This document shows, piece after piece, positions 26,834 through 35,524 of a DNA stretch of 36,407 bases (positions are counted from its first letter, which is position 1; the number at the start of each line of letters is the position of its first letter). The notes beneath the pieces were generated by a model. It did no database searches. It was not told the origin of the DNA and was given only the letters and a program-made list of their open reading frames with translations. Source of the DNA: Desulfovibrio sp. Lineage in GTDB: Bacteria; Desulfobacterota; Desulfovibrionia; Desulfovibrionales; Desulfovibrionaceae. The stretch lies in assembly GCA_031260725.1 (NCBI GenBank), contig JAISKZ010000035.1, forward strand, positions 1 to 36,407, read 5' to 3'. The translations under genes and the position numbers were made by a program.

Positions 26834-28669
26834 ATGCCGATACTCCGACATTTCTTTGAAAAATTTCTCGCCGACTTTCTGCAGGTGTACAAGGTGCTGC
26901 CGCGGCCGTTGCGGCACGCCACCCTACGCGTTTTTTGCCATATTATCGTTCTGGCTTGTCTGGAAGTGTCCGCCATCCTGTCCATTTCCCTGCTGACAGT
27001 CAGCATTGCCGCTCCGGAAAAATTGCGCGATCTGGCGCCCGTCGCCGCGCTTTTCCGCGTTGTTCCCCAACTGGAGGACCTTTGTGCGGAACCGCGCGGC
27101 TTTGCCCTGCTGATTTCCTCCATCGTTGTGGCGCTCATTGCCGTAAAAAACGGCATGTTGGCCTTTGTGGGATTGGGCACGGCACGGCTGGGCGAAGAAA
27201 TAGCCCTGTTCGCCGGCGAAACTGTTTTCCGGCACTATCTCTACAGCCCGTATATGGTCCATCTGGCAGGAGACAGCCTACGGATGTTCCAGGCCTTGTC
27301 CTGGCGAACAAATCTCGGGAATTTTGTCATCAACCTCATGACAATTTACAGCTACGCGGTGATCACCATCGCCATGCTGGTGACGCTGGTTTCCGCGACG
27401 CCGCAAATGATATTGCTGATTATTCTCTCCGTGGTACTGGCGTCTGTCCTGATCTACAAAAGCCTCAAATGCTCCATGGACAGGGCTGGCGAGATCGCGG
27501 CCGAATGCGGACGTCGGGAAAACGCGGCCACCATGAACGCCATGCACGGCATACGCGAAGCCCTTATCTACCGCCAGCAGAAGGTCTTTTTTGAAGCATT
27601 CCGCAATGCCTGTCGGGACGGCATCCCCGACAGGACTTTTTTAACCGTGTCGCCGCCCATTCCCACATGGACGTTGGAGACAGTCGGCTTTCTGGTGATT
27701 CCGGTGACACTGTGGGCCATGTACATCCTGCAGGACGCTTCCATGGCGCGCATTACCGGCGTGTTGACCATGATCATGCTGATCTCGTGGCGTGTGCTGC
27801 CTATGCTCAACCGCTCGCTCTCCGCGCTCGTTTCCGCGCGGGGGATGCGCCATGCGGCTATGGACTGCCTTGCCCGCGTGGAGAACGCGATTGCAAACCC
27901 CGCCCCTGAGTCGCCCGCGCCGGACCCGAACTTTACGCTGCATGAGGGCATTGCCTTTGTAGATGCGAGCTTTCGCTACCCCGGCGCGCAAGAAGACAGT
28001 CTGCACAACCTCAACTTTTACATCCCCTGCGGCGCGCGCGTCGGCATTATAGGCCAGTCCGGAGCTGGAAAAAGCTCCATTGTCGGCATGATAAGCGGGC
28101 TCGTACAGCCCACGGCCGGGGCCATGCTGGCAGACGGGCGCATGCTCGATCCTCCGGTGCTCGCGGCTTACACCATGTGCGTGGGCTATGTGCCTCAAAC
28201 GTCCTATATCATGCCGGGCACGTTGGCGGAAAACGTGGCTTTCAGCCAATGGGGCAAGCCCTGCGACGAAGAAAAAGTGGAAAAAGCCTGCCGCATGGTC
28301 GCTCTGGATATTGCGCAAACGCGCGGTATAACTATGCGCGTGGGAGAAAAGGGGGCGGGGCTTTCTGGAGGACAGGCGCAACGCCTTTCCATCGCGCGCG
28401 CGCTGTACGCCAACCCGTCCCTGCTGATACTGGACGAGGCCACGAGCTCGCTGGACACAGGGGTGGAGACCAGCATTATGAACACCATTTTCTCTCTTCC
28501 AAAATCCATCACTACAGTCGTAGTAGCGCACCGGCTCTCCACAGTCGAACGGTGCAGCATGCTCTTGTGGATAGACAAGGGCAAGCTCGTAGACAGCGGA
28601 CCACCATCTGTTATTTTACCGAAATATATGCAGTTTTTGACAGCAAAAGAAGAAACAAAAATTTTTTGA
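26834..28669 (+). CDS. ABC exporter with fused membrane and ATPase domains
   Basis: The 611-residue protein has an N-terminal membrane domain of about six helices (about 30-330) and a C-terminal ATPase with Walker A GQSGAGKSS, Q-loop YVPQTS, signature LSGGQAQRLSIARAL, Walker B LLILDEATSSLD and H-loop VVAHRLS. This is the half-transporter form that works as a dimer, as in MsbA- and lipid- or peptide-exporters. It follows two glycosyltransferases and an exported protein, so a glycolipid or saccharide is a reasonable guess for the cargo. ATG 26834 is used; GTG 26828 would add two residues and neither has a strong ribosome site. Confidence 0.9.
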   Translation: MPILRHFFEKFLADFLQVYKVLPRPLRHATLRVFCHIIVLACLEVSAILSISLLTVSIAAPEKLRDLAPVAALFRVVPQLEDLCAEPRGFALLISSIVVALIAVKNGMLAFVGLGTARLGEEIALFAGETVFRHYLYSPYMVHLAGDSLRMFQALSWRTNLGNFVINLMTIYSYAVITIAMLVTLVSATPQMILLIILSVVLASVLIYKSLKCSMDRAGEIAAECGRRENAATMNAMHGIREALIYRQQKVFFEAFRNACRDGIPDRTFLTVSPPIPTWTLETVGFLVIPVTLWAMYILQDASMARITGVLTMIMLISWRVLPMLNRSLSALVSARGMRHAAMDCLARVENAIANPAPESPAPDPNFTLHEGIAFVDASFRYPGAQEDSLHNLNFYIPCGARVGIIGQSGAGKSSIVGMISGLVQPTAGAMLADGRMLDPPVLAAYTMCVGYVPQTSYIMPGTLAENVAFSQWGKPCDEEKVEKACRMVALDIAQTRGITMRVGEKGAGLSGGQAQRLSIARALYANPSLLILDEATSSLDTGVETSIMNTIFSLPKSITTVVVAHRLSTVERCSMLLWIDKGKLVDSGPPSVILPKYMQFLTAKEETKIF

Positions 28670-28689
28670 AAAAAAACAGCCCAAAAGCC

Positions 28690-28718
28690 TTTACACAGGA
28701 TAAGATTTTTTATAAATA
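28690..28718 (+). promoter_or_regulatory. Candidate promoter of rubrerythrin
   Basis: TTTACA (28690-28695) is followed after 15-17 nt by TATAAATA (28711-28718). An imperfect palindrome CTTGTTAACGAG lies at 28728-28739, downstream of the -10, where a repressor could sit. A PerR-box match here is poor (about four mismatches). Confidence 0.35.
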
Positions 28719-28778
28719 GTAATAGTTCTTGTTAACGAGAAAGTATTTATAAACCATTTTACAAACAAGGAGCAGACA

Positions 28779-29282
28779 ATGGGCAAAACACAGGATAACC
28801 TTATGACGGCTTTTGCTGGCGAATCCCAGGCCAACCGCAAATACCTCGCTTTCGCCGAGACGGCTGACAAAGAAGGTTTGCCCCAGGTAGCCAGACTCTT
28901 TCGCGCCGTTGCGACCGCTGAAACCATTCACGCGCACGCCCACCTGAAAAGCGCCGGTCATATCGGCGACACCGCCGCCAATCTGAAAGCCGCGCTGGAA
29001 GGTGAAACGTGCGAATTCACAAAAATGTATCCGGATATGATCAAAGATGCCAAGGCCGAAGGCAACGATGCCGTAGCCAGATACTTTGATTACGTCAAGA
29101 AAGTGGAAGAAGTGCACGCCACTCTGTACAAAAAAGCCATTGCCAACCCCTCCGGTCTGGCAAAAACAGATTATTATGTCTGTAAATTCTGCGGCTATAC
29201 ACACGAGGGCCAATGTGACTCCTGTCCCGTGTGCGGCGCGAAATCGACGGCTTTTTTCAAAGTGGAATCCTGCTGTAAATAA
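28779..29282 (+). CDS. rbr: Rubrerythrin
   Basis: Rubrerythrin reduces hydrogen peroxide in anaerobes. The 167-residue protein has the four-helix diiron domain with AGESQANRKYLAFAE, ATAETIHAHAH and KKVEEVHATLY, supplying the Glu and His ligands, and a C-terminal rubredoxin-like domain with CKFCGY and CPVCGA. AAGGAG precedes ATG 28779. It is the short rubrerythrin type. It stands alone and is convergent with the hydrogenase genes. Confidence 0.96.
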   Translation: MGKTQDNLMTAFAGESQANRKYLAFAETADKEGLPQVARLFRAVATAETIHAHAHLKSAGHIGDTAANLKAALEGETCEFTKMYPDMIKDAKAEGNDAVARYFDYVKKVEEVHATLYKKAIANPSGLAKTDYYVCKFCGYTHEGQCDSCPVCGAKSTAFFKVESCCK

Positions 29283-29300
29283 ACACAAGGCTGTCTGCAA

Positions 29301-29320
29301 GAGCCGCCTTGCGGCGGCTC
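29301..29320 (+). terminator. Hairpin after rubrerythrin
   Basis: GAGCCGCC (29301-29308) pairs perfectly with GGCGGCTC (29313-29320) around TTGC, followed by AATTTGT. It lies 18 bp after the rbr stop, in the place of an intrinsic terminator, though the T-run is poor. Confidence 0.55.
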
Positions 29321-29395
29321 AATTTGTCCAGCTCTTCAAACGTGCCTTTGACCTCGGCAAGGCAGAAGCAGGCTGGCGAATTCGCGCACACAGAG

Positions 29396-29421
29396 AAGGG
29401 CGGGGAACAGTCCCCGCCCTT
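29396..29421. terminator. Strong hairpin between convergent rbr and hydB
   Basis: AAGGGCGGGGA (29396-29406) and TCCCCGCCCTT (29411-29421) form an 11-bp stem with a 4-nt loop ACAG. It lies 24 bp past the hydB stop and is followed on the plus strand by GAAGAGATTTTTC. It probably ends transcription from one or both sides. Confidence 0.65.
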
Positions 29422-29445
29422 GAAGAGATTTTTCGGGATTGAATT

Positions 29446-31131
29446 TTACAGCACCTTGAATTTGTGCACCTCGTTTGTTTGCCCGTCTATTACATGTACG
29501 GCGCAAGCGATGCACGGGTCAAAGGAATGGATGGTGCGCAGAATTTCCACCGGTCGTTTGGGATCAGCCACTGGCGTGCCGACAAGGGCTTCTTCGGCCG
29601 CACCGGGCACATTTTGGCCGTCGCGCGGTCCTAGATTCCAGGTAGTGGGCACCACAAGTTGAAAATTGGCAATCTTGCCGTTTTCGTCAGTGCGCAGCCA
29701 GTGTGAGAGCCCACCGCGGGGCGCATTCAAAAAGCCGACGCCCTTGGCGTTTTTGGGCGCTTCGTAATCTGCCGCAATCTTTTTGTCGCCTTTGCCGATA
29801 TTAGCCTCGTATTCGTTGAGCCAGGTCTCAATCCGCTGGGCAATGGCGAGGGTTTCAATGCCGCGGGCGACAGTGCGCCCCAGCGTCGAGAAAAGGGCCT
29901 CGTGCCCCACGCTCAGACTTTTGAGCACATGATCCACCAACGGCTTCACTGTTTTGTGATTTTGCGCATAGGCAACCAGCATTTGCGCCAAAGGGCCTGT
30001 TTCAACAGCGCGGTTGTCATAGCGGGGCGCTTTCAGCCAGGAATAACGATCTTTGTCGCCCAATTGGGTGAAGGCGGGCCTGGTTTCGCCTTGATAAGGG
30101 GACATGGCTTTATCGCCCTCGTACCAGCTGTGGCGGACATGTTCAGCGATTTTTGCCGGGTCAAATTTTTGTGCCTCGGTGATTTTGCGGTTGTAAATAA
30201 CGCCGGGCTTGAGCCAGCGGCTGTTCAGGTCGCGCTCGCCGCCGGCAGCGGGAAATTCGCCAAAAGCCATGAAGTGTTGTGTGCCGCCGAAAGATGCCCA
30301 GTTTTTATATCCTTCCGCTACAGCGAGTAAATCCGGAATATAGTATTGTTCAATGAAGTCTTTTGTCTTTTTGTAAATCTCGCGGAATTCATTGATTCGC
30401 GCGAGTGTGAGCGCTTCATAACATGTGACGCCACCGCCCACGGTAAACTGGGTGTGCGGGTTTTTGGCGCCGAATACCGCCATGCCGCGCGCGGCTTCCA
30501 CCTGCACGTGCAGCGCTTTCAGATAGTTGGCCGTGGCAATGAGATTGACTTCGGGATCAAGCTGGTATGCCGGATGCCCGCCCAGGAAATAGGCGTTCGT
30601 AAAGGGGCCGAGCTGGCCGCTGTCAACGAATGCCTTGAGTTTTACCTGCACGGCTTTGTAGTCGTCCGCCGTTACCTTGCGTTTTGATATGGCGACGGCG
30701 ATTTTGGCCGCCTTGACCGGGTCGGCCTGGATGGCGGCTGTGATGTCTACAAAATCAAGCGCGTGCAGATGGTAGAAATGCACCACATGGTCGTGCAGAA
30801 ACTGCATGCTCAGCACCAGATTGCGGATGAAGGTGGCGTTAGCCGGAATGGGCTTGTTGATGGCGTCTTCCAGCGCGCGGGTGGAAGCCAGCCCGTGAAT
30901 GTATGTACAGACACCGCAGGTGCGCTGTGTAAAATGCTGGGCATCGCGCGGGTCACGCCCTTTCAGAATAATTTCAAGGCCGCGGAATAGCGTGCCGCAA
31001 CTCCTGGCTTCTTTGATTTTGCCGTTTTCCACTTCTACTTCCACACGCAAATGGCCTTCAATACGGGTCAGCGGATCCACTACCACCGAACCTGTATAGT
31101 TGCTCTGTGCCGTTTTTATAGCTTGGCTCAT
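29446..31131 (-). CDS. hydB: Periplasmic [NiFe] hydrogenase large subunit
   Basis: This subunit (also called HynA) holds the NiFe site that oxidises or forms H2. The 561-residue protein has the N-terminal nickel motif RTCGVC (Cys72, Cys75) and the C-terminal DPCIACAVH (Cys540, Cys543, His546). Both motifs carry Cys, so it is not a selenium enzyme. The family is processed after the motif His, here removing 15 residues (VIDGQTNEVHKFKVL). It has no signal peptide and travels with the small subunit. It is 15 bp downstream of hydA. No maturation protease or hyp gene follows. Confidence 0.97.
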   Translation of the reverse strand: MSQAIKTAQSNYTGSVVVDPLTRIEGHLRVEVEVENGKIKEARSCGTLFRGLEIILKGRDPRDAQHFTQRTCGVCTYIHGLASTRALEDAINKPIPANATFIRNLVLSMQFLHDHVVHFYHLHALDFVDITAAIQADPVKAAKIAVAISKRKVTADDYKAVQVKLKAFVDSGQLGPFTNAYFLGGHPAYQLDPEVNLIATANYLKALHVQVEAARGMAVFGAKNPHTQFTVGGGVTCYEALTLARINEFREIYKKTKDFIEQYYIPDLLAVAEGYKNWASFGGTQHFMAFGEFPAAGGERDLNSRWLKPGVIYNRKITEAQKFDPAKIAEHVRHSWYEGDKAMSPYQGETRPAFTQLGDKDRYSWLKAPRYDNRAVETGPLAQMLVAYAQNHKTVKPLVDHVLKSLSVGHEALFSTLGRTVARGIETLAIAQRIETWLNEYEANIGKGDKKIAADYEAPKNAKGVGFLNAPRGGLSHWLRTDENGKIANFQLVVPTTWNLGPRDGQNVPGAAEEALVGTPVADPKRPVEILRTIHSFDPCIACAVHVIDGQTNEVHKFKVL

Positions 31132-31146
31132 AATTCCAAATTCCCC

Positions 31147-32094
31147 CTAGTTCTGATAAAATGGCGTCATGTCGTCCCAGAATCCAGGCTCGCTGCAGCC
31201 AATGCAGGGATGCCCGGCTCGAACCGGCCAATTGGTGTCGTTAAACAGAACCTTGGGACAATTATTATAGGTCTGCGGGCCCTTGCAGCCGACATTATAA
31301 AGACACCAGCCTTTTCGGGCTTCTTCGGAATTGAAGGAAGGCGCGAATTCATTGTCGTCAAAGTGCTTGCGGCGTTCACAGAGATCATGGATGCTCTCGC
31401 CGAAGAATATGACAGGACGGCCGTTTTCATCCAGATCAATCTTGTCGCCCTTGAGGTATGCCACAATCGCGCCCACGAGATTGAGCGGATTGGGCGGACA
31501 GCCGGCAATGTTGATTGCCTTGATGCCGAGATCGGCAAAACAGTCGTTGATTCCCTTGGCCGCGGTGGGATTGGGTCTGGCCGCCTGAACGCCGCCGAAA
31601 CAGGCGCAGGTGCCCATGCTTATCACGCCCTTGGCCTTGGGAAGAATGCGTTTGCACATATCATGCATTGTGTGCCCGGCAACATAGCCGTATTTGCCGT
31701 CCAGAGCGGTGGGGATGGCGCCCTCGACAACACAGATGAAACCATCGGGGTTGTCCACAGCTTGATTCAGGGCTTCTTCAGCCGCTTCACCGGCGGCGGC
31801 CATAATGGTTTCGTGGTAATCCAGAGAAATGGTGTCCAGAATCAAAGCTTCAATCAAGGGTTTACAGGTGAGCAGCAGCGCTTCAGAGCAACCTGTGCAT
31901 TCTGCCGCGTGCAGATACACCACAGACGGGCGGCGTCCTGTCAACACCGCGGCTACTTCTGAAGCAAAGGCAGGCTCCATGCCCATGGTTACCGCTATTG
32001 CGGTGCAGAATTTCATAAAATCGCGGCGGCTTATGCCCTGGCGTTCCAAACGCTCTTTTCCGCTTGTTTTGCCCAGCCCCACAGCAATACGCAT
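31147..32094 (-). CDS. hydA: Periplasmic [NiFe] hydrogenase small subunit
   Basis: This subunit (also called HynB) carries three Fe-S clusters that pass electrons from the NiFe site, usually to cytochrome c3. The 315-residue precursor has a Tat signal with SRRDFMKF (Arg23-Arg24) and a hydrophobic part ending near PAFA. Cluster ligands are seen in ECTGC (Cys66, Cys69), [14 protein letters not shown], then NVGCKGP and [13 protein letters not shown] 32094 follows AGGAGG and gives the normal Tat N-terminus. Confidence 0.97.
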   Translation of the reverse strand: MRIAVGLGKTSGKERLERQGISRRDFMKFCTAIAVTMGMEPAFASEVAAVLTGRRPSVVYLHAAECTGCSEALLLTCKPLIEALILDTISLDYHETIMAAAGEAAEEALNQAVDNPDGFICVVEGAIPTALDGKYGYVAGHTMHDMCKRILPKAKGVISMGTCACFGGVQAARPNPTAAKGINDCFADLGIKAINIAGCPPNPLNLVGAIVAYLKGDKIDLDENGRPVIFFGESIHDLCERRKHFDDNEFAPSFNSEEARKGWCLYNVGCKGPQTYNNCPKVLFNDTNWPVRAGHPCIGCSEPGFWDDMTPFYQN

Positions 32095-32137
32095 AATAGC
32101 CTCCTGGCAATGGTGATGGTGAGTGAAAAGCCGGTAC

Positions 32138-32158
32138 AAAACCCAGCCACAGGGTTTT
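32138..32158. other. Hairpin in the hydA leader
   Basis: AAAACCC (32138-32144) pairs with GGGTTTT (32152-32158) around a 7-nt loop, 44 bp before the hydA start. It may be a leader control hairpin or an old terminator from a gene lost on insertion of the nearby element. Confidence 0.35.
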
Positions 32159-32230
32159 TGACTGGCAGCGTTCCGACGGGAATGCTTCCGATGGGGAACT
32201 GCTATAAGCATTGAACATAACTAGTATTTA

Positions 32231-32246
32231 ATTATTAAAATTTCGA
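32231..32246 (+). repeat. Left terminal inverted repeat of the IS630-type element
   Basis: ATTATTAAAATTTCGA preceded by TA. Matches the right repeat at 13 of 16 positions. Confidence 0.75.
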
Positions 32247-32255
32247 GCATTATTT

Positions 32256-32756
32256 TCAAGCTGACTGCCCTTGACCTCTTTCTTCAGCAGCTTTTGCGGC
32301 AAATTCCGGGGCCGTACCGACGCACCATGCCCGCTTGCGGGCAAGGCTGATTCGCTCCATGCGCAACAGCTTCCATACACTGTGCTTTGCCAGTCCCAAT
32401 TCTTGCGCCAAAAGCGCTCCGTCCCACTGCCCGAATCCTTCCGGCGGTTCTTGTTCAAGCTTTTCCAGAACAGCCTTTTTGAAGGCCGAATCCAAATGCG
32501 TTGGGCGTCCCGTTCGCGGCTTGTCCATAAGGCCGTGTAAGCCTGACTCAATAAATCGTCCTTTCCAGCGCATTACTGTAGCTGCACTGGTATGGAGGCG
32601 CGTCACGATGCTCTGCACTGTCTCTCCCGCTATACAGGCCAGGACTATCCGAGCTCTCTGAACCGTGCCGGATGGCGTTGTCCGACGCGCTGCAAGTTCT
32701 TTAAGGCGCACCAGCGTGTCCGCATCACAAGGAATCAACCGGGAAACTTTACTCAT
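32256..32756 (-). pseudogene. IS630-family transposase, N-terminal part only
   Basis: The 166-residue frame has the helix-turn-helix region (QRARIVLACIAGETVQSIVT, then SAATVMRWKGRFIESGLHGL), a DKPRTGRP linker and a second winged-helix (LLAQELGLAKHSVWKLL), then WCVGTAPEFAAKAAE. Intact IS630 transposases continue from that point into the DDE catalytic domain. Here the frame instead ends after RGQGQSA, ten bases from the left inverted repeat, so the catalytic domain is missing by an internal deletion. The remaining DNA-binding part could still bind the ends of related elements. Confidence 0.85.
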
Positions 32757-32789
32757 CGTGCCTCCTGTTCAAGCACGAATATCGTCTAG

Positions 32790-32805
32790 TTGAAATTTTA
32801 GCAAT
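32790..32805 (-). repeat. Right terminal inverted repeat of the IS630-type element
   Basis: On the minus strand it reads ATTGCTAAAATTTCAA; TA follows at 32806-32807. Confidence 0.75.
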
Positions 32806-32823
32806 TAGACGCCAGTGTCTAAA

Positions 32824-32852
32824 CATTGCGAAAATGAATCTCTCCGAACGTA
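32824..32852 (-). repeat. Dispersed 29-bp repeat, copy B
   Basis: Matches 22617-22645 in reverse orientation at 27 of 29 positions. It stands 16 bp outside the right TA of the IS630-type element and 142 bp before acpS. Confidence 0.75.
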
Positions 32853-32895
32853 GGGCAATCGAATAAATTTTACATAATACATTACACGCGCACCC

Positions 32896-32924
32896 TTGAC
32901 GTCACACACGGAAGTAGTCAGAAT
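32896..32924 (+). promoter_or_regulatory. Candidate promoter of the acpS-nnr-tsaE-folC operon
   Basis: TTGACG (32896-32901), a 17-nt spacer and CAGAAT (32919-32924). The -35 matches well, the -10 moderately. Transcription would start about 64 nt before acpS. Confidence 0.4.
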
Positions 32925-32994
32925 ATATAGTGGAACATAAAATAGCATAACCGACATCGCGCCGACAGGCAAGCGTTGAACGCCGGGGCAGGCC

Positions 32995-33366
32995 GTGATC
33001 ATTGGACTTGGCATTGATATTGTTGATATTGCGCGCCTTGAAGCAATTTATAGCCGTTTTGGGAGGCGTTTTCTGGAAAAATTTCTCACGCCCCGCGAAC
33101 TCTCGGCCCTGCCCGACAAGGCCCTGTCCTATTTCGCCGGACGCTTCGCGGCAAAAGAAGCCGCTGTCAAAGCCCTCGGCACAGGTTTCAGCCGCGGCAT
33201 AGGCCCGCGGGATATTGAAACCCTGCGCAACGAAAACGGAGTTCCTCAACTCCATTTTCTGCAGAAAGCTGCGTTGCGCGCGCAAAACCTCGGCGTTGCG
33301 CGCAGGCATCTTTCCATCAGCCACGAACGCTCTGTGGCTGCGGCCGTTGTTGTGCTGGAGGCGTAA
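32995..33366 (+). CDS. acpS: Holo-[acyl-carrier-protein] synthase
   Basis: AcpS attaches 4'-phosphopantetheine to acyl carrier protein. The 123-residue protein begins IIGLGIDIVDIARLE, with the Mg-binding Asp, and has FAAKEAAVKALGTG with the second metal-binding Glu, then LSISHER near the end. It starts with GTG at 32995. Its last base is the first base of the nnr start, so translation is coupled. Confidence 0.96.
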   Translation: MIIGLGIDIVDIARLEAIYSRFGRRFLEKFLTPRELSALPDKALSYFAGRFAAKEAAVKALGTGFSRGIGPRDIETLRNENGVPQLHFLQKAALRAQNLGVARRHLSISHERSVAAAVVVLEA

Positions 33367-34979
33367 TGCTGTCAAACACCGCTGTCATCAACGCTCTTTC
33401 CCCCCTGCCGCTGCCTCATGAAATGCGGGAATGGGACGCACAGACGATATCCCTCGGCTTTCCTGAAGTCATGCTCATGGAAAACGCCGGCCGTGCCGCC
33501 TTTGACGTATTGCGGCGCTCTCTCCCGAACATCGCCAATGAGCGCGTCTGGCTTTTTATGGGCGGCGGGGGCAACGGCGGCGACGCTGCCTGCCTGGCCA
33601 GGTATCTTCTGGACGCCGGATGCCGTGTGCTCGTGTCGCACACAAAGGCCCTCGGCATGTACAGGGGCGGGGCGGCCAAACACATACGCATGGCGAAAGC
33701 CGCGGGCGTCGTCTTTGCCCCCTTGAACCACCGCATTCAGGACAACGCGCCGGCTATTCTGATAGACGGTCTGCTCGGCACCGGTTTTGTCGGCGAACTG
33801 CGTCCGCCGCTCCGGGAACTCGTTGACCTTATAAACACGCTCGCCCCATCCCGCTTTGTGCTTTCGTTGGACATCCCTTCAGGGCTTCACGGCGTTACAG
33901 GCAGACCATCGCCGGTTGCCGTGCGCGCCAACGCCACTGTCAGTTTTGCCGCGGCAAAACCGGGGCTGGTTTTGCCTTGGGCCAAACACTGGACAGGCCG
34001 GCTGCATATTCGTCCTGTCGGCATACCCGCGCTTGTAAGTTCAAAAGCTCCGTGCAGCGCCCGCTTGCTGGACGGTCGCTGCCTTGCCTGTCTGCCGCAT
34101 ATTCCGCACGACGCGTATAAAAACAGATTTGGCCATGTTCTGGTGATCGGGGGTATCCCCACATACAGTGGCGCGGCGCATCTGGCCGCGCTGGCCGCAT
34201 TGCGCGCGGGCGCCGGGCTTGTCACAGCAGCAGCGCCAGCCGCCTCCGCGTCGGCAATCAGGAGCAGCCTGCGGGAAGTCATGACGCTGCCCCTTGGAGA
34301 TGCGGGCGGCAAAACATGGCCGACAACTCTTCCCGGCAGCCTGCTGGAACTGCTTGTCCGCTCGGACGCGCTGGTTGTCGGCCCCGGCATGGGACGCACT
34401 GGGGATGCGGCCGTGTTTTTAACAGCACTGCTGTCGTTGCCGAAGCGCCCGCCCGCTGTATTTGACGCAGACGCCCTGATGCTGCTGGCCGAGCGGCCGG
34501 ATACGCTACGCACAATCAACGAGCGTGACATCCTGACGCCGCACCCGGGCGAGGCCGCCGCCATGCTGCATGCAGACACGGCCGGTGTGCAGTCCGACAG
34601 ACAGGCGGCGCTGAACAGCCTTTGCAACTTGTGTCCCTGCGCCGTCGTTCTCAAAGGCGCGGGCACGCTGGTGGGCCAGAAAGGCATGCCCGTGCTGATA
34701 AGCCCTTACGATGTTCCGCAGTTGGCGACCGCCGGTGCAGGAGACGTTCTGGCCGGCTGTTTGGGCGCTCTGCTTGCCTGTGCCGACACACATACGCCGG
34801 CAAGCCTTGCAGCGGCAGCATTGGGCGTTGTTCTGCACGCTCTTGCAGGACGTGTGTGCGCGAAAGCCTTCCCCGCGCGCGGCAACACAGCGGGCGAAGT
34901 GGCCGACGCGATTCCCATTGCGCGGGCCAAAGCCGCTCAATCCGCGCCGGACGAGGGAATACTGCCGTGGCCGGAATAA
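33366..34979 (+). CDS. nnr: Bifunctional NAD(P)H-hydrate epimerase / ADP-dependent dehydratase
   Basis: Nnr repairs NAD(P)HX, a damaged hydrated form of the cofactor. The 537-residue protein has the epimerase (YjeF_N) domain at about 15-225, with LMENAGRAAFDVL, GGGGNGGDAACLARYL and DGLLGTGF, and the dehydratase (YjeF_C) domain at about 240-520, with LVIGGIPTYSGAAHLAALAA, LTPHPGEAA and ATAGAGDVLAGCLGALLA. The fused form is common in bacteria. It overlaps acpS by one base and tsaE by 13. Confidence 0.96.
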   Translation: MLSNTAVINALSPLPLPHEMREWDAQTISLGFPEVMLMENAGRAAFDVLRRSLPNIANERVWLFMGGGGNGGDAACLARYLLDAGCRVLVSHTKALGMYRGGAAKHIRMAKAAGVVFAPLNHRIQDNAPAILIDGLLGTGFVGELRPPLRELVDLINTLAPSRFVLSLDIPSGLHGVTGRPSPVAVRANATVSFAAAKPGLVLPWAKHWTGRLHIRPVGIPALVSSKAPCSARLLDGRCLACLPHIPHDAYKNRFGHVLVIGGIPTYSGAAHLAALAALRAGAGLVTAAAPAASASAIRSSLREVMTLPLGDAGGKTWPTTLPGSLLELLVRSDALVVGPGMGRTGDAAVFLTALLSLPKRPPAVFDADALMLLAERPDTLRTINERDILTPHPGEAAAMLHADTAGVQSDRQAALNSLCNLCPCAVVLKGAGTLVGQKGMPVLISPYDVPQLATAGAGDVLAGCLGALLACADTHTPASLAAAALGVVLHALAGRVCAKAFPARGNTAGEVADAIPIARAKAAQSAPDEGILPWPE

Positions 34980-35524
34980 TTCTGCATACCATTGAAGACA
35001 CAGAAAAGGCAGCACGGAGACTTGCACGCTGTCTGCAGCGGTATGCCGCTGTGAGAGCCCTGCTGCTGCGCGGGCCGCTCGGCAGCGGGAAAACCGCTTT
35101 TACCGCGGCACTTGTGCGCTCTTTGCCGGGGTGCGAGCTGGCGGAAGTGGCCAGCCCTTCCTTTACCATCTGCCACCACTATCCGACAACGCCCCCTGTT
35201 CTGCACGGCGACCTGTTCCGTTGCCGGAGTTCGCTGCCCGAAGAAATTATTGAAGGGCTGGACGACAAGGCCGTTCTGAGCATTCTGGAATGGGCGGAAC
35301 ATCTGCCCGCTGCATATCTGCCGGACGAATTTCTGGACATATCGTTTAAGACAGACGAACATAATCGACTGATGACGCTGGCCGCCCACGGCCACAACGC
35401 GGAAAAGCTGCTGCACACTCTGTGTGAAGATGCCCTATCTCATAACGATGCATTCAGGCAAGGGGCATGTATATGCGCTCCGCTGCCGACAGGCAAGAAA
35501 CATTCAGACAACACGGTTGCATGA
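34967..35524 (+). CDS. tsaE: tRNA t6A biosynthesis ATPase
   Basis: TsaE is the ATPase of the TsaBDE complex that makes t6A37 in ANN-reading tRNAs. The 185-residue protein has Walker A GPLGSGKTAFTAAL, SPSFTICHHY, HGDLFR and the LEWAEHLP segment of the family. The last 30 or so residues extend beyond the usual length. It starts at GTG 34967 inside the 3' end of nnr; this start gives the usual N-terminus. Its stop overlaps the folC start as ATGA. Confidence 0.93.
   Translation: MAGIILHTIEDTEKAARRLARCLQRYAAVRALLLRGPLGSGKTAFTAALVRSLPGCELAEVASPSFTICHHYPTTPPVLHGDLFRCRSSLPEEIIEGLDDKAVLSILEWAEHLPAAYLPDEFLDISFKTDEHNRLMTLAAHGHNAEKLLHTLCEDALSHNDAFRQGACICAPLPTGKKHSDNTVA

Larger units (their letters stand above)
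32231..32805 (-). mobile_element. Internally deleted IS630-type element with both ends
   Basis: The ends are ATTATTAAAATTTCGA (32231-32246) and, inverted, ATTGCTAAAATTTCAA (32805-32790), matching at 13 of 16. A TA flanks each side (32229-32230 and 32806-32807), as expected for the IS630/Tc1-mariner group. The element is 575 bp, about half of a full IS630, and has only the 5' part of a transposase. It cannot move itself but could be moved by a complete relative. It lies 136 bp before hydA. Confidence 0.8.

Noticed and set aside
28705..28725. PerR box upstream of rubrerythrin
   Set aside because: The best match, TTATAAATAGTAATA, has about four mismatches to the consensus in an AT-rich stretch, so it is not better than chance.
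29446..31131. [NiFeSe] hydrogenase with selenocysteine
   Set aside because: The C-terminal metal motif reads DPCIACAVH with ordinary Cys codons and no in-frame TGA.
29902..31962. Long plus-strand frames opposite the hydrogenase genes
   Set aside because: They are antisense shadows of hydA and hydB with no ribosome sites or family motifs.
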